Source of the DNA: a virus
Strand: one strand, 5' to 3'
Length of the DNA stretch: 22,536 bases
Virus record (IMG/VR): IMGVR_UViG_3300035181_000472
Coordinates: 1-22,536 of that record
Shown here: piece by piece, positions 13,297 through 22,303 of the stretch
How positions within the stretch are numbered: the stretch's first letter is position 1
Layout: each line of letters begins with the position of its first letter
Notes under the pieces: model-generated
Seen by the model: only the letters and a program-made list of their open reading frames with translations
Databases searched by the model: none
Told to the model about the DNA's origin: nothing
Made by a program: the position numbers and the translations under genes

Positions 13297-16200
13297 ACTA
13301 CCAGATGGCTGGTTGGCTGATGGTCCAGCTCGCCGCCGACGTGACCAAGCTTCGCTCCGACATGGACGAAGCGAAGAAGGTCGTCGGCGAAGCCGCCGAG
13401 GGCATGAAGAACGCCCTGGAGGTCGTCGGCATCGGACTGGGCATCGAGGCGCTGCGCGAATACGCCAAGGCGGCGATCGAGGCGGGCGACAAGATGAATG
13501 ATATGGCGCAGAAGGTCGGCATGAGCGTGCCGGCGCTCAGCGCCATGAGCGTGGCATTCATGCAGGGCGGCGTGGATGCCGATGCACTGAAGACCGGGCT
13601 GGTAAAGATGTCCACCTCGGTGGTCGAAAACGCCGATGTCTACAAAGCTCTGGGCATCGAAGTGCAGGGCGCCGGCGGAAAGATCAGGCCCATCAAGGAC
13701 ATCCTCGGCGATGTCTCGGACATTTTCCGGTACATGCCCGACGGCATCGAGAAGACCCGATTGTCGACCCTGATCTTCAGCAAGTCCGGCGCCGACATGA
13801 TCCCGATGCTCAACGAGGGAGCAGAAGGCCTGCGCCGCATGAGCGACGAGGCTGCCGCCATGGGCGCCACCATGAGCACCGAAGCCGCGCGCGCTGCCGA
13901 CGAGTTCAAGGACGCGCTCGAGGTGCTGAACGCCAAAGGCGTGGCCATGCGGCTCGAATTTCTGGCGCCGGCGCTGCCTGCGTTGACGGAGTTCGTGAAG
14001 GCGTTGAGCGGTGCCGGCCAGGCCACGCACGATGCCGGCGAGCAATCGTCCTTCTTCAGGGACGCCTTCAAGACGGCGATGGAGGCGGTGGCGGTGCTGG
14101 GCTTGAACGTGGCGTACACGTTCAAGGCGCTGGGCGGCGAGATCGGCACCATCGCCGCCCAGCTCGCGCAGGTGGCGCAAGGCAACTTCAAGATCGCAGG
14201 CGAGATCGGCGACGAATGGACCGCCAAGGCGGCGGAGATGCGCAGCGAAGTCGATCGCCAGTCGGCGGCCATCCTCAACGCCGGCGACAAGCAAAAGCAG
14301 TACGCCGACGCGCTCAAGCTCGGCGCAGACGCCGCCGCACTGTCCGCTGGCGAGACCCGCAGGCTGGCTCAGTTTGTGAATGACGATGCGCTGGCGAAGG
14401 CCAATGCCGCGCTGCACGCCAAGGAGCTTGCCGCCGCGCAAAAGGCTGCGGCCGATGAAGCGCGCAAGCATGCGGAAGAGACGAAGAGGCTGGTCGATGC
14501 CGGCCAGGCCTACATCACCAAGCTCGGCGATGAGATCGCCGCCATGGATGACAACCTGCGCCTCGGCCGCGAGCTGACGCAAGGCGAGAAGGACTACCTG
14601 CGGGCGCTCAACGACGTGCGCGACGGCAAGGTCCGCATGAGCGACCAGGATCTCGAGGATGTGCGGTTGATGGGCCTGATGAAGGACGCCCGAGCCGAGG
14701 AGATCCATCAGCGCAAGGAAGAGGCCAAACTCATCGACGAGGCCTACAATGAGCGCCTGAAGGCGGCCGACGCAGAATTCAAGGCGGCCGATAGCATTGC
14801 CCAGCTCACGGAAAAGCAGCGCGAGGAAAACGACGCGTTGCGCTACTCCAAGGAGCAGCTCGAGCAGCTCAACCTAGCGCGCCTGGATGCGGCCATCGCT
14901 ACGGCGCAGCAGACCGTGGCCTCGGAAGAGCTGACGCTCGCCTGCACGCCCGAGACCGAAGCGCACAAGGCCACGCTGCAGGCGCTGCTCGAGCTCAAGG
15001 AAGCTCGCGAGCAGGGCGTCATCCTGCAGGCCGCCAAGGACGCCGCCGACGCTTGGCAGAAGACTGCCGACGAGATCGGCAAGGGCCTGACCGACAGCCT
15101 CTTCCGCGCGTTCGAGTCCGGCAAGAACTTCTTCTCGACCTTCTGGGACGGGATCAAGAACCTGTTCAAGACGACGGTGCTGAAGCTGCTGATTCAGCCG
15201 GTGCAGGGTGCAATGAACGGGCTTTTCGGCAGCGTCCTGGGAGGCTCAGGCGGCGGCAGTACGGGCGGCGGGCTGATGAACATGCTCAGCAGCGGCGCCA
15301 GCGTCATGGACGTGCTCGGCAAGGGATGGAGCGGCGTTCAGAACATGTTCGGCGTCGGACCGGATTCGATGGTCGGAGGCATTGGACGGGGCATCAACAG
15401 CTTTGGCAACATGATCGGCTCGGATGGCCTGTCCAACTTCGGCGCCGGCATGTACGGCAACGCCGGCGTGATCGGCGGCGACGCGATGAGCCTGGGCTCG
15501 ATGGCTGGCACGGCGCTGTCCAGCGCGGGCGGCTTCATGGCCGGCCATGCGATCGGCGGCGCGATTGGCAACGGGTACAGCGCCATCGGCGGGCAGTCGG
15601 GCAACACGGCGGTTAACGTCGGCGCGGCCACGGGCATGATCTGGGGGCCGCTCGGCTCGGCCCTCGGCGGCGCCATCGGTGGCCTGGTGAACCGCGCGTT
15701 CGGCATGGGCGCCAAGACGGCGCAGGACTACGGCGTCAGCGGCACGGTGTCGGGCGGCGATGTGACCGCCCAGAACTACGCCAACTGGAAGCAGAAGGGC
15801 GGCTGGTTCCGCTCGAACAAGTCCGGCACCGACTACTCGGCGCTGACCGACGATCAGGGCCAGATGCTCAAGTCGGCCGCGTCGTCGGTCTATGCGCAGA
15901 CCAAGGCATGGGCCGAGACGCTCAAGCTCCCGGCCGACGAGTTGAAGAAGGTCAACTACGCGCTGAAGATCCAGTTCAGCAGCGACGAGAAGGCCAACAT
16001 CGCGGCCATCAACACGGCCTTCGCGGGCTACCAAGATGCGCTGGCCGGGCAGTTCCGCGACGCGCTCGCGCCGTTCCAGAAGGCCGGCGAGACGCTGGTC
16101 GAGACGATGAACCGGCTCTCGGCCATTACGTCATTCAGCGAGTCGCTGAACCAGTTCGGCGGCGTCTTCAGCAAGGTCGCGCAGCTCAGCATCAAAGCCA

Positions 16201-16775
16201 AGGAAGAGCTGATCGGCTTTGCCGGCGGCATGGAAGCGTTCATCGCAAAGACGCAGGATTACGTCAGCGCCTACTACACCGACTCGGAGAAGGTCGGGAT
16301 GCAGGCCAAGCAGGTCGAGCAGCTCCTGGCCTCGATTGGCGTCGATGGCGCGGGGCTTTCCAGCAAGGCCGACTTCCGCAAGCTGGTCGAGTCGCAGAAC
16401 ATCGACACGACCGAGGGCCGCAAGATGCTGAACGACCTGCTCAGCGTCGCGCCGGCCTTTGCGCAGCTCGGCGACTACATGGAGAAGAACGGCGGCACGC
16501 TGGGCAGCCTGGCCGGCGGTGCGCCGCAGACGGCGCTGTTGGAGAACCTTCTCAGCGACCAGCAGGTGCAGGCAGAGTACCAACAGAAGCAGGCCGACTC
16601 GCTGGCCGCGCTGCAGAGCACTTTGGATCGCGTCAACGGTTCGCTGAACAGCGGCTTTAACGCGGTGGTGGGCAGCATCAATGACCGCATCGCTGCGCTG
16701 CAGGCGGCCATCCAAGACGCCCTCCAGAACAACGCCCGCACCATCCGTGATGGGTACCTGGAGGCGCAACCGTGA
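13293..16775 (+). CDS. Tail tape measure protein
   Basis: The protein has 1160 residues, the largest in the window. It starts MNYQMAGWLMVQLAADVTKL; internal ATGs at residues 5 and 10 are possible alternatives. Residues 1-250 are Ala-rich helices with the typical start LRSDMDEAKKVVGEAAEGMK. About 330-640 is strongly helical/coiled-coil (AAQKAAADEARKHAEETKRL, AKLIDEAYNERLKAADAEF). About 650-830 is Gly/Ser/Met-rich with hydrophobic stretches (GSVLGGSGGGSTGGG, GGFMAGHAIGGAIGNG), as expected of the membrane-active region. The C-terminal part is again helical. The protein sets tail length and is ejected with the DNA. Family rules of thumb (about 0.15 nm per residue) would give a tail of the order of 170 nm, an estimate only. 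Confidence 0.95.
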   Translation: MNYQMAGWLMVQLAADVTKLRSDMDEAKKVVGEAAEGMKNALEVVGIGLGIEALREYAKAAIEAGDKMNDMAQKVGMSVPALSAMSVAFMQGGVDADALKTGLVKMSTSVVENADVYKALGIEVQGAGGKIRPIKDILGDVSDIFRYMPDGIEKTRLSTLIFSKSGADMIPMLNEGAEGLRRMSDEAAAMGATMSTEAARAADEFKDALEVLNAKGVAMRLEFLAPALPALTEFVKALSGAGQATHDAGEQSSFFRDAFKTAMEAVAVLGLNVAYTFKALGGEIGTIAAQLAQVAQGNFKIAGEIGDEWTAKAAEMRSEVDRQSAAILNAGDKQKQYADALKLGADAAALSAGETRRLAQFVNDDALAKANAALHAKELAAAQKAAADEARKHAEETKRLVDAGQAYITKLGDEIAAMDDNLRLGRELTQGEKDYLRALNDVRDGKVRMSDQDLEDVRLMGLMKDARAEEIHQRKEEAKLIDEAYNERLKAADAEFKAADSIAQLTEKQREENDALRYSKEQLEQLNLARLDAAIATAQQTVASEELTLACTPETEAHKATLQALLELKEAREQGVILQAAKDAADAWQKTADEIGKGLTDSLFRAFESGKNFFSTFWDGIKNLFKTTVLKLLIQPVQGAMNGLFGSVLGGSGGGSTGGGLMNMLSSGASVMDVLGKGWSGVQNMFGVGPDSMVGGIGRGINSFGNMIGSDGLSNFGAGMYGNAGVIGGDAMSLGSMAGTALSSAGGFMAGHAIGGAIGNGYSAIGGQSGNTAVNVGAATGMIWGPLGSALGGAIGGLVNRAFGMGAKTAQDYGVSGTVSGGDVTAQNYANWKQKGGWFRSNKSGTDYSALTDDQGQMLKSAASSVYAQTKAWAETLKLPADELKKVNYALKIQFSSDEKANIAAINTAFAGYQDALAGQFRDALAPFQKAGETLVETMNRLSAITSFSESLNQFGGVFSKVAQLSIKAKEELIGFAGGMEAFIAKTQDYVSAYYTDSEKVGMQAKQVEQLLASIGVDGAGLSSKADFRKLVESQNIDTTEGRKMLNDLLSVAPAFAQLGDYMEKNGGTLGSLAGGAPQTALLENLLSDQQVQAEYQQKQADSLAALQSTLDRVNGSLNSGFNAVVGSINDRIAALQAAIQDALQNNARTIRDGYLEAQP

Positions 16776-18244
16776 GCATCAGCAATGCCCAGTTCACGGC
16801 CTGGCTCGCGGCCGACAACAAGGAGCGCGTGCTCCTGGTCGAGGCCGATGCCTACTCTGGCGGTTCGGTGGTGACGCGGTACTTCAGTAATCGCGGCTTC
16901 GTCTCGGCTCCGGCAGACACGCCGGCCAGCACCGCCTACGACGACATCGTGACCGCCGTTCCCAATATCCGCAGCGCGATGGCCGAGGTCTTCCGTGGCC
17001 GCAGCCTCGTGAGCTTCGGCGACATCGAGATCGACAACAGCGGCGGTTCGCGTGACGGCTGGCTGCTCGACGGCTGGGACGGCCGCCCGGTCAAGATGTA
17101 CCTGGGCGATGCGTCCTGGCCCAAGTCGGACTTCCGGCTGGTCTTCAGCGGCGCAACCGAGGACATCTCGGCCAGCGGCAACAATGCGCTGGTGCTGCGC
17201 GTGCGCGACCGCCAGCATCTGCTCGATGTGCCGCTCCAGACCAACCGTGTCGGCGGCACCGGCTCGACGAAAGACCAGCGCCTGCCGGTCTGCTACGGAG
17301 AGGTCAAGAACGTCGAGCCGGTGCTGGTGGACGCCGCCACGCGCAAGTACCAAGTGCATGACGGCTCGATCCAGAGCATTGATGCGGTCTATCAGGACGG
17401 CGCGGCCATCGCCACCTACACCGCGTCGCTTGGCACGGGCACCTTCACGCTGTCCGCCGCGCTCACGGGCCGCCTCACCTGCGACATCAAGGGCAGCAAC
17501 GCCGGCAGCTACGTCAACAAGACGGCCGACGTGATGCAGCGCCTGATCACCGACCGCACCAGCCTGACGGTCAGCGACATCGACACGGCCAGCGTGGACC
17601 AGCTCAACACCGACGCGCCGGGCACGGTCGGGATCTACGTCACTGATGACACGGCGACCGCGCTCACGGCCCTGGACACGCTCGCAACGGGCGCCGGGGC
17701 CTACTTCTGCATCGGCCGCGACGGCAAGGTCACGATGGGCCTGTTCAAGGCCCCCAGCGGCACGGCCGTCGTCTCGCTGACGGATGACGACGTTGAGCTG
17801 GCGCAGGTCGAGCTGACGCGCCGCATCGTGCCGCTGAAGTCGGTGCGCGTGGGCTACGCCCGCTTCTACGTGACCATCGACAGCGGCGCGGCCAGCAGCC
17901 TCACCGAGGCCCAGCGGCAGCGCCTGCGCGACGAGTACCTGGTCGCCTACGCCGCGACCGGCGCCACCGGCTTCCTGCTCGCCATCGATGACGACCTGGC
18001 GGGTACCTGCTACGTCAACAGCTCGGACGCCGCCACCGAGGCGACGCGGCGCGCGACGCTGTGGGGATCGCTGCGCCGGGTGTTCCGGGTGCGCGGCTTC
18101 ATGGCGGCGCAGCAGGTCAAGCTGGGCGACGTGGTATCGCTCGACTTCGCCCGCTACGGCCTCACGGGCGGCGTGCTGGCGCGCGTGATCGGCATCCGCG
18201 AGAGCGTCACCAGCAATTCGGTCGAACTGGAGGTCTTTCTGTGA
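16772..18244 (+). CDS. Tail tip / distal tail structural protein
   Basis: The protein has 490 residues from a GTG that overlaps the tape-measure stop as GTGA; GGAGG lies about 9 nt upstream. It begins SISNAQFTAWLAADNKERVL and contains GDIEIDNSGGSRDGWLLDGW and VKMYLGDASWP in the first 120 residues, then a beta-rich middle and the end VKLGDVVSLDFARYGLTGGV-type barrel sequence. The position directly after the tape measure is that of distal-tail and tail-hub proteins in siphoviruses. The late LGDVVSLDF motif is reminiscent of tail-hub domains. I cannot assign it to Dit or hub specifically. No catalytic motif was seen. Confidence 0.75.
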   Translation: MSISNAQFTAWLAADNKERVLLVEADAYSGGSVVTRYFSNRGFVSAPADTPASTAYDDIVTAVPNIRSAMAEVFRGRSLVSFGDIEIDNSGGSRDGWLLDGWDGRPVKMYLGDASWPKSDFRLVFSGATEDISASGNNALVLRVRDRQHLLDVPLQTNRVGGTGSTKDQRLPVCYGEVKNVEPVLVDAATRKYQVHDGSIQSIDAVYQDGAAIATYTASLGTGTFTLSAALTGRLTCDIKGSNAGSYVNKTADVMQRLITDRTSLTVSDIDTASVDQLNTDAPGTVGIYVTDDTATALTALDTLATGAGAYFCIGRDGKVTMGLFKAPSGTAVVSLTDDDVELAQVELTRRIVPLKSVRVGYARFYVTIDSGAASSLTEAQRQRLRDEYLVAYAATGATGFLLAIDDDLAGTCYVNSSDAATEATRRATLWGSLRRVFRVRGFMAAQQVKLGDVVSLDFARYGLTGGVLARVIGIRESVTSNSVELEVFL

Positions 18245-19074
18245 GCATCCGCATCGTCACCAGCAACGTGAGCGACGGAGCCACGCTTTCGAGCAGCGAC
18301 TTCGTGGGCACGCTGCCGGTATCGAACCTTCAAGTCGAGGGCCGCGCCCGCGTCGCGCGCACCACCAACGCGACCGGCACCAAGACGGTCAACGGCGACT
18401 TCGCGGCGGCCTCTGTGGTCGGCTCGTGCGTCCTCTACAACCACAACCTGACCATCCAGGCCACCTGGCGGCTGCGCATGTGGGACGCCGCCGGCCAGGC
18501 CGGAAACCTGGTCTATGACAGCGGCACCGTCACCGCGCTGCCGGCGCTGGGCTGGGGCGAGTTCGGATGGGGCCTGGTGCCCTGGGGAGCTTCGGTCTTC
18601 ACCGGCTGGGGCGCGGCCTTCTCGGTGCTCTGGTTCCCGGCGGTGGGCGCGCTCAGCTTCCGCCTGGAGCTGACCGACGCCGCCAACCCGGCCGGGTACC
18701 TCCAGGCCAAGCGCCTGCTCGTCGGGCCGTACTTCGAGCCCGGCGTCAACGTCAGCTATGGCCTTCAGCTCTACTGGGAGGACAACTCCGAGCAGCGGCG
18801 CACCCAGGGCGGCTCGCTGCGCACCGATGCGCGCGTGCGCTACCGCTGCATCAAGGGAGAGCTAGGCTACCTGAACCCCGCCGAGCGCGCGGTCGCTGTC
18901 GAGACGCTGCGCCAGATCGCGCTGCGCACCGAGACCTTCGTCAGCGTCTTCCCCGGCTATGGCGGCGCCCAGGAGCGCGACTACTCGCTGCTTGGCAAGT
19001 TCACCAGCATGCCGCAATTCACACACGGCCAGCCCAGCAGCCATTCGGCGCAACTGGCCTTCGAGGAGGTTTGA
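18241..19074 (+). CDS. Tail tip protein with possible carbohydrate-binding-like domain
   Basis: The protein has 277 residues from a GTG that overlaps the previous stop as GTGA, with GGAGG 8 nt upstream (18228-18232). The N-terminal 95 residues (LPVSNLQVEGRARVARTT, then VVGSCVLYNHNLTIQATWRL and AGNLVYDSG) have the pattern of discoidin/galactose-binding-like beta-sandwiches found in phage tail proteins; this is a resemblance only. Residues 105-131 are unusually Trp/Gly-rich (GWGEFGWGLVPWG, five Trp). The C-terminal part contains RTQGGSLRTDARVRY and FVSVFPGYGGAQERDY. It probably belongs to the tail tip, but function is not recognised. Confidence 0.75.
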   Translation: MSIRIVTSNVSDGATLSSSDFVGTLPVSNLQVEGRARVARTTNATGTKTVNGDFAAASVVGSCVLYNHNLTIQATWRLRMWDAAGQAGNLVYDSGTVTALPALGWGEFGWGLVPWGASVFTGWGAAFSVLWFPAVGALSFRLELTDAANPAGYLQAKRLLVGPYFEPGVNVSYGLQLYWEDNSEQRRTQGGSLRTDARVRYRCIKGELGYLNPAERAVAVETLRQIALRTETFVSVFPGYGGAQERDYSLLGKFTSMPQFTHGQPSSHSAQLAFEEV

Positions 19075-19075
19075 G

Positions 19076-19474
19076 ATGGCGGACTTCACCGCATACCGCG
19101 TCGCCCTGCTCGGGACGGACTACCCCACCAAATACGACGGCTTCGTGCTGTCGACGCAGGGCTACGCCACCGAGATCGAGGCCGGGCGCCAGGGCCAGGC
19201 GAGCCTCGCGGCGAACTTCTCGCGCTACCTGCTGGCCAGCGCCGGACTGACGCAGAACCTGCTGGCCAACGGCTTCCGCATCACCGGCCTGATCGCGCCT
19301 GTCGCCAACGACGAGCCGGCGACCAAGGGCTACGCGGACGGGCTATCCTTCGCGGCAGCCCTGCCGGCCCAGGCCGGCGCAGCAGGCGAAGAGATCACCA
19401 CCGACGGCACCACGGCGAGCTGGGGACTCACCGGCCCCGGCGCGATCGCCATCCTGAACTTCATCGGCTACTGA
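19076..19474 (+). CDS. Small tail-fibre-like protein
   Basis: The protein has 132 residues from an ATG with GAGGAGG a few bases upstream. The first half reads FTAYRVALLGTDYPTKYDGF and ATEIEAGRQGQASLAANFSR. Residues about 65-90 hold the phrase NGFRITGLIAPVANDEPATK followed by GYADG, which is a widespread short motif of phage tail-fibre N-terminal or collar regions. The C-terminal part is Gly/Ala/Thr-rich and ends NFIGY. It probably links the tail tip to the proteins encoded downstream. It is too short to be a complete fibre. Confidence 0.75.
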   Translation: MADFTAYRVALLGTDYPTKYDGFVLSTQGYATEIEAGRQGQASLAANFSRYLLASAGLTQNLLANGFRITGLIAPVANDEPATKGYADGLSFAAALPAQAGAAGEEITTDGTTASWGLTGPGAIAILNFIGY

Positions 19475-19487
19475 AAAGGAACCAGCC

Positions 19488-20183
19488 ATGTCCAACCCGC
19501 TCAACGCCGCCGTCCCGGCGGCCTTCATCAACACCGCGACGAACCTCATCGCGGCCACGGCGCTTACCGCGAAGGTGATGGTGGAGCAGATGGCCGCTGC
19601 CGCTGCGACCGCCACTTCGCCGCTCTACTTCGGTGGCGGCAGCGTCATCGACATAACCGCCAGCAGCACCGACGCGGCGGCCAAGGACGTGATCCTGTGG
19701 CAGGGCAGCGTCGTCACCACGGTCGGCGGCAGCACCGGCACCGCCACCACGACGACCAGCACCATCACCCGAGCCTCGGGCTCGTTCATCACGGACGGAT
19801 GGCAGGTGGGCGACCTGGTGATGTGCTTCGCCGCGCCGAGCCTCTCCGCGCCGAATGCGGCCGTCGATGGTGTGCTGGGCATCATCACGACGGTGGCCGC
19901 CACCACGCTGACGGTCAACGGAACGCCCTTCGCGGCGCTCACGCTGGCCACCGGCACGCGCATCTGTCGCATGTCGTGCGAGTTCCGGGCAACCGTGGCC
20001 GCCGGCGCAGGCACGAACGGCACCACGGCATCTGTGAACCTGCTCAACAACGGCAACGACGGTTCGGTGCTTCGCTACGAGCGCAAGCTCGGCGTGAACG
20101 ACTTGCTGGCTGTGTCGGCAGCCTCGGCAGTGTCGGCGCTGCCGGCCTACATCAGCCTCGGCGCGCAGGTCGCGCGCTACTGA
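19488..20183 (+). CDS. Tail-associated beta-rich protein, function unknown
   Basis: The protein has 231 residues; the ATG follows AAAAGGA closely. Composition is Ala/Thr/Ser/Gly-rich and beta-prone, as in phage surface proteins. Residues about 88-160 contain TITRASGSFITDGWQVGDLV and the strand TTVAATTLTVNGTPF, closely resembling part of the tail-tube protein here. The N-terminus MSNPLNAAVP resembles that of the next gene product (MGNPLSAGLP). The C-terminal ALPAYISLGAQVARY end looks like a beta-sandwich edge. It may be part of the tail tip or a decoration; I do not recognise the family. Confidence 0.75.
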   Translation: MSNPLNAAVPAAFINTATNLIAATALTAKVMVEQMAAAAATATSPLYFGGGSVIDITASSTDAAAKDVILWQGSVVTTVGGSTGTATTTTSTITRASGSFITDGWQVGDLVMCFAAPSLSAPNAAVDGVLGIITTVAATTLTVNGTPFAALTLATGTRICRMSCEFRATVAAGAGTNGTTASVNLLNNGNDGSVLRYERKLGVNDLLAVSAASAVSALPAYISLGAQVARY

Positions 20184-20195
20184 TCGGAGATCGGC

Positions 20196-21521
20196 ATGGG
20201 AAATCCATTGAGCGCTGGCCTGCCTCAGCAGGCCGCGAGCGGCTTCAGTCCAGTGGGGTCGTTTCAAATCTTCCCGGACTTGGGAAGCATCATTCGTCTG
20301 GCGGACGGCTCGGAGTGGCTGCGAACAGGGTTGTCGGTGCCGTTCGCTACGAAGTACGCCCAGTGCGCGAAGCTGGAGTACGCCAAGGTCTACGGTTCCC
20401 TGATCGCTTCGGCGCTTCCGGTGTCAATCGGCACAGCGACCGCAGGCCAAGTGGAGATTGCCTCCAACGGAGCGGGCACCATCGTGATCGCGTATGGCAG
20501 CACATCGCAGGTGCTGGTGTCCACGAACGGCGGACAGTCCTTCAGCACCAACGCGGTCAGCCTGGGCGGCTTTGCGATCACCGGGGTCATCTGGGCCGGC
20601 AACCGTTTCATCATCTGGGGCTACAGCAGCGGCTCGGGCAACGCGTCGTTCTACCTCGCGCACTCCGCCACGGGCACTTCCTGGACGGCCGGGTCGCAGC
20701 TTGCGACCCTCACCGTCACGTCCGGCGACGTCTTCCTGGCGGAGGCAAATAGAACGACGGGGGTTGTGTGCTTCTCCGCGCCGAATCAGGCGGGCGGCCT
20801 GTGGCGCTGCACCGCAGGCTCTACTGTGTCCCAGATCGCCTCCTCCGGTAACGCGGGGAACGGTCTCTGCGGCCTCGCGTGCGATCAGGCGGGTGGCGGG
20901 GCAGGCAAGTGGGTTCGCGCGTCGCAGCAGGGCCAGGCGAACTACGCCTACAGCACAGACGACGGCGCCTCCTGGACGGCGACCTTCGCTTCGCCTTCCA
21001 CGATCACCCAGAACCACATCACCTACTGTGGAGGTCAGTGGCTATGGCAGAACATGGGCGTGACGGGCGGTGCGTACTGGGCTACCTCCACACCGAGCGT
21101 CGCCACAAGCTGGGTGTCGCGCACGATGCCGCAGGCCTCAGCGCTTAATCCAGGCGGTGGCATCGGGAACAACCTTACGCTCTTTCGCTGGAACAACCAC
21201 GATGGGACGGTGCGCCTTGGCGGCGCCAATGCGGGCGTCGGGCCGCGCAACATCTACGAGACGAACGATGGCCTGTTGTGGTCGGTACGCCAGGTCTCGG
21301 ACATCCCGCCGACGGGAAACAACGGGTACTGGAGGCCGGTGCCTGATGGTGCGGGCGGCCTGACGTGCGTGGCAATTGCCAACGGCGCCTCGGCGTCGCC
21401 GAACGTCCTGCGCACTGGTCCATTGTCCGGCTTGCCGTCGTATGTGGGCACCTCGAACGAGGTCGGAACGGATACCACGAGCAGCTCAAGCCGTGGCATC
21501 TCTTACCTGAGGATCAAGTGA
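20196..21521 (+). CDS. Putative receptor-binding protein with Asp-box (BNR-like) repeats
   Basis: The protein has 441 residues. Asp-box-like motifs recur: STNGGQSF at 109-116, a degenerate SATGTSW at 157-163, STDDGASW at 253-260, a degenerate form ending ATSW at 303-306, and ETNDGLLW at 355-362. They alternate with WxG/GxW-type strands (VIWAGNRFIIWG, YCGGQWLWQN). This is the pattern of a beta-propeller of the sialidase/BNR kind. No sialidase arginine triad was identified, so it is probably a binding rather than enzymatic propeller. The N-terminal 45 residues, beginning MGNPLSAGLP, probably attach it to the tail. As the last large structural gene of the tail module it is the best candidate for host recognition. 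Confidence 0.75.
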   Translation: MGNPLSAGLPQQAASGFSPVGSFQIFPDLGSIIRLADGSEWLRTGLSVPFATKYAQCAKLEYAKVYGSLIASALPVSIGTATAGQVEIASNGAGTIVIAYGSTSQVLVSTNGGQSFSTNAVSLGGFAITGVIWAGNRFIIWGYSSGSGNASFYLAHSATGTSWTAGSQLATLTVTSGDVFLAEANRTTGVVCFSAPNQAGGLWRCTAGSTVSQIASSGNAGNGLCGLACDQAGGGAGKWVRASQQGQANYAYSTDDGASWTATFASPSTITQNHITYCGGQWLWQNMGVTGGAYWATSTPSVATSWVSRTMPQASALNPGGGIGNNLTLFRWNNHDGTVRLGGANAGVGPRNIYETNDGLLWSVRQVSDIPPTGNNGYWRPVPDGAGGLTCVAIANGASASPNVLRTGPLSGLPSYVGTSNEVGTDTTSSSSRGISYLRIK

Positions 21522-21838
21522 TGAACATCATTGACAACCTGCAACGAGAGCAAGCGGTCAGCACGGATTGGCTGATCGACGTTGGCCCCTTCCTCGACCG
21601 CTTCGAGTCAGCCAAGTTCGCAGTGCTGACCAGCTCGAATGCTGGCGTGAAGGCGGTCATCTCCGATTGCCAGATGCGCAAGTGGATCGACCTGAAGAAC
21701 CCGGCCGTCGCGCAGGGCATCGACGTGGTGATCAGCGCCGGCGTCGAGGGCGTGGACGCAGCGCTCAAGGACCGCATCTTGAACACGCCGGTCGCCGACA
21801 TGCACAACTTCGCTTTGCGCAAGCTCTACTTCAGTTGA
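21521..21838 (+). CDS. Small hypothetical phage protein
   Basis: The protein has 105 residues from the ATG at 21521, which overlaps the previous TGA by one base (TGATG); GAGGATC just upstream may act as ribosome-binding site. It begins MNIIDNLQREQAVSTDWLID and is helical with a hydrophobic segment VAQGIDVVISAGVEGVDAAL. I do not recognise the family. The tight spacing and conserved placement between a tip protein and the peptidase-like gene suggest a tail or lysis accessory role, which is only positional. Confidence 0.72.
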   Translation: MNIIDNLQREQAVSTDWLIDVGPFLDRFESAKFAVLTSSNAGVKAVISDCQMRKWIDLKNPAVAQGIDVVISAGVEGVDAALKDRILNTPVADMHNFALRKLYFS

Positions 21839-21847
21839 GTCCCCACG

Positions 21848-22279
21848 ATGAAGCTCATCTTTTGCCGCAAGCCCAGCCTTGGTAGCTGGCTGATCTGTGC
21901 CTTCACCTGGTCGCAGTGGTCGCACTGCATCGTGGTAGAAGACGATGAGTTCGTGATCGACGCGACCCTGCGGCACGGCGGCGTGCGCCGCCGCCGTCTG
22001 GCCGACGTGCTGGCCGAGTACCCCAAGCGCGATGTCGTCGAGATCGCGCTGACCGCCGAGCAGGAACAGAAGGCCCTCGATTTCGTGCGCGCGCAGATCG
22101 GCAAGCCCTACGACGTGGGCGCGATCTTCGGGTTCATCGCGCGGCAGGACTGGGCCAGCCCTGAGCGCTGGTTCTGCAATGAGCTGGCCGAGGCCGCGCT
22201 GCGCGAGGCCGGCCGCCCGCGCTTCCGCGACGAGCTGAACCGGATCACCCCGCGCGAAAGCTGGATGGTCGTCACCTGA
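21848..22279 (+). CDS. Permuted NlpC/P60-like (YiiX/YaeF-type) hydrolase
   Basis: The protein has 143 residues. The candidate catalytic residues come in the permuted order: His26 in WSHCIVV near the N-terminus and Cys110 in RWFCNELAEAAL near the C-terminus. Between them are DATLRHGGVR, DFVRAQIGKPYD and GAIFGF, which fit papain-like NlpC/P60 enzymes of the YiiX/YaeF group. Such phage proteins may cleave peptidoglycan peptides or lipid-linked amide bonds. It has no signal peptide. It ends the tail operon, followed by a terminator. A tail-tip cell-wall hydrolase or an accessory lysis enzyme are both possible; I cannot choose. Confidence 0.75.
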   Translation: MKLIFCRKPSLGSWLICAFTWSQWSHCIVVEDDEFVIDATLRHGGVRRRRLADVLAEYPKRDVVEIALTAEQEQKALDFVRAQIGKPYDVGAIFGFIARQDWASPERWFCNELAEAALREAGRPRFRDELNRITPRESWMVVT

Positions 22280-22303
22280 TCGCCTGAACCACTTCGCCCC
22301 ATC

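Noticed and set aside
13032-14708. Minus-strand open frame of 558 codons opposite the tape measure
   Set aside because: Shadow of a high-GC coding region; composition (His/Arg/Leu-rich, no domain) is that of an antisense frame, while the plus frame is a clear tape measure.
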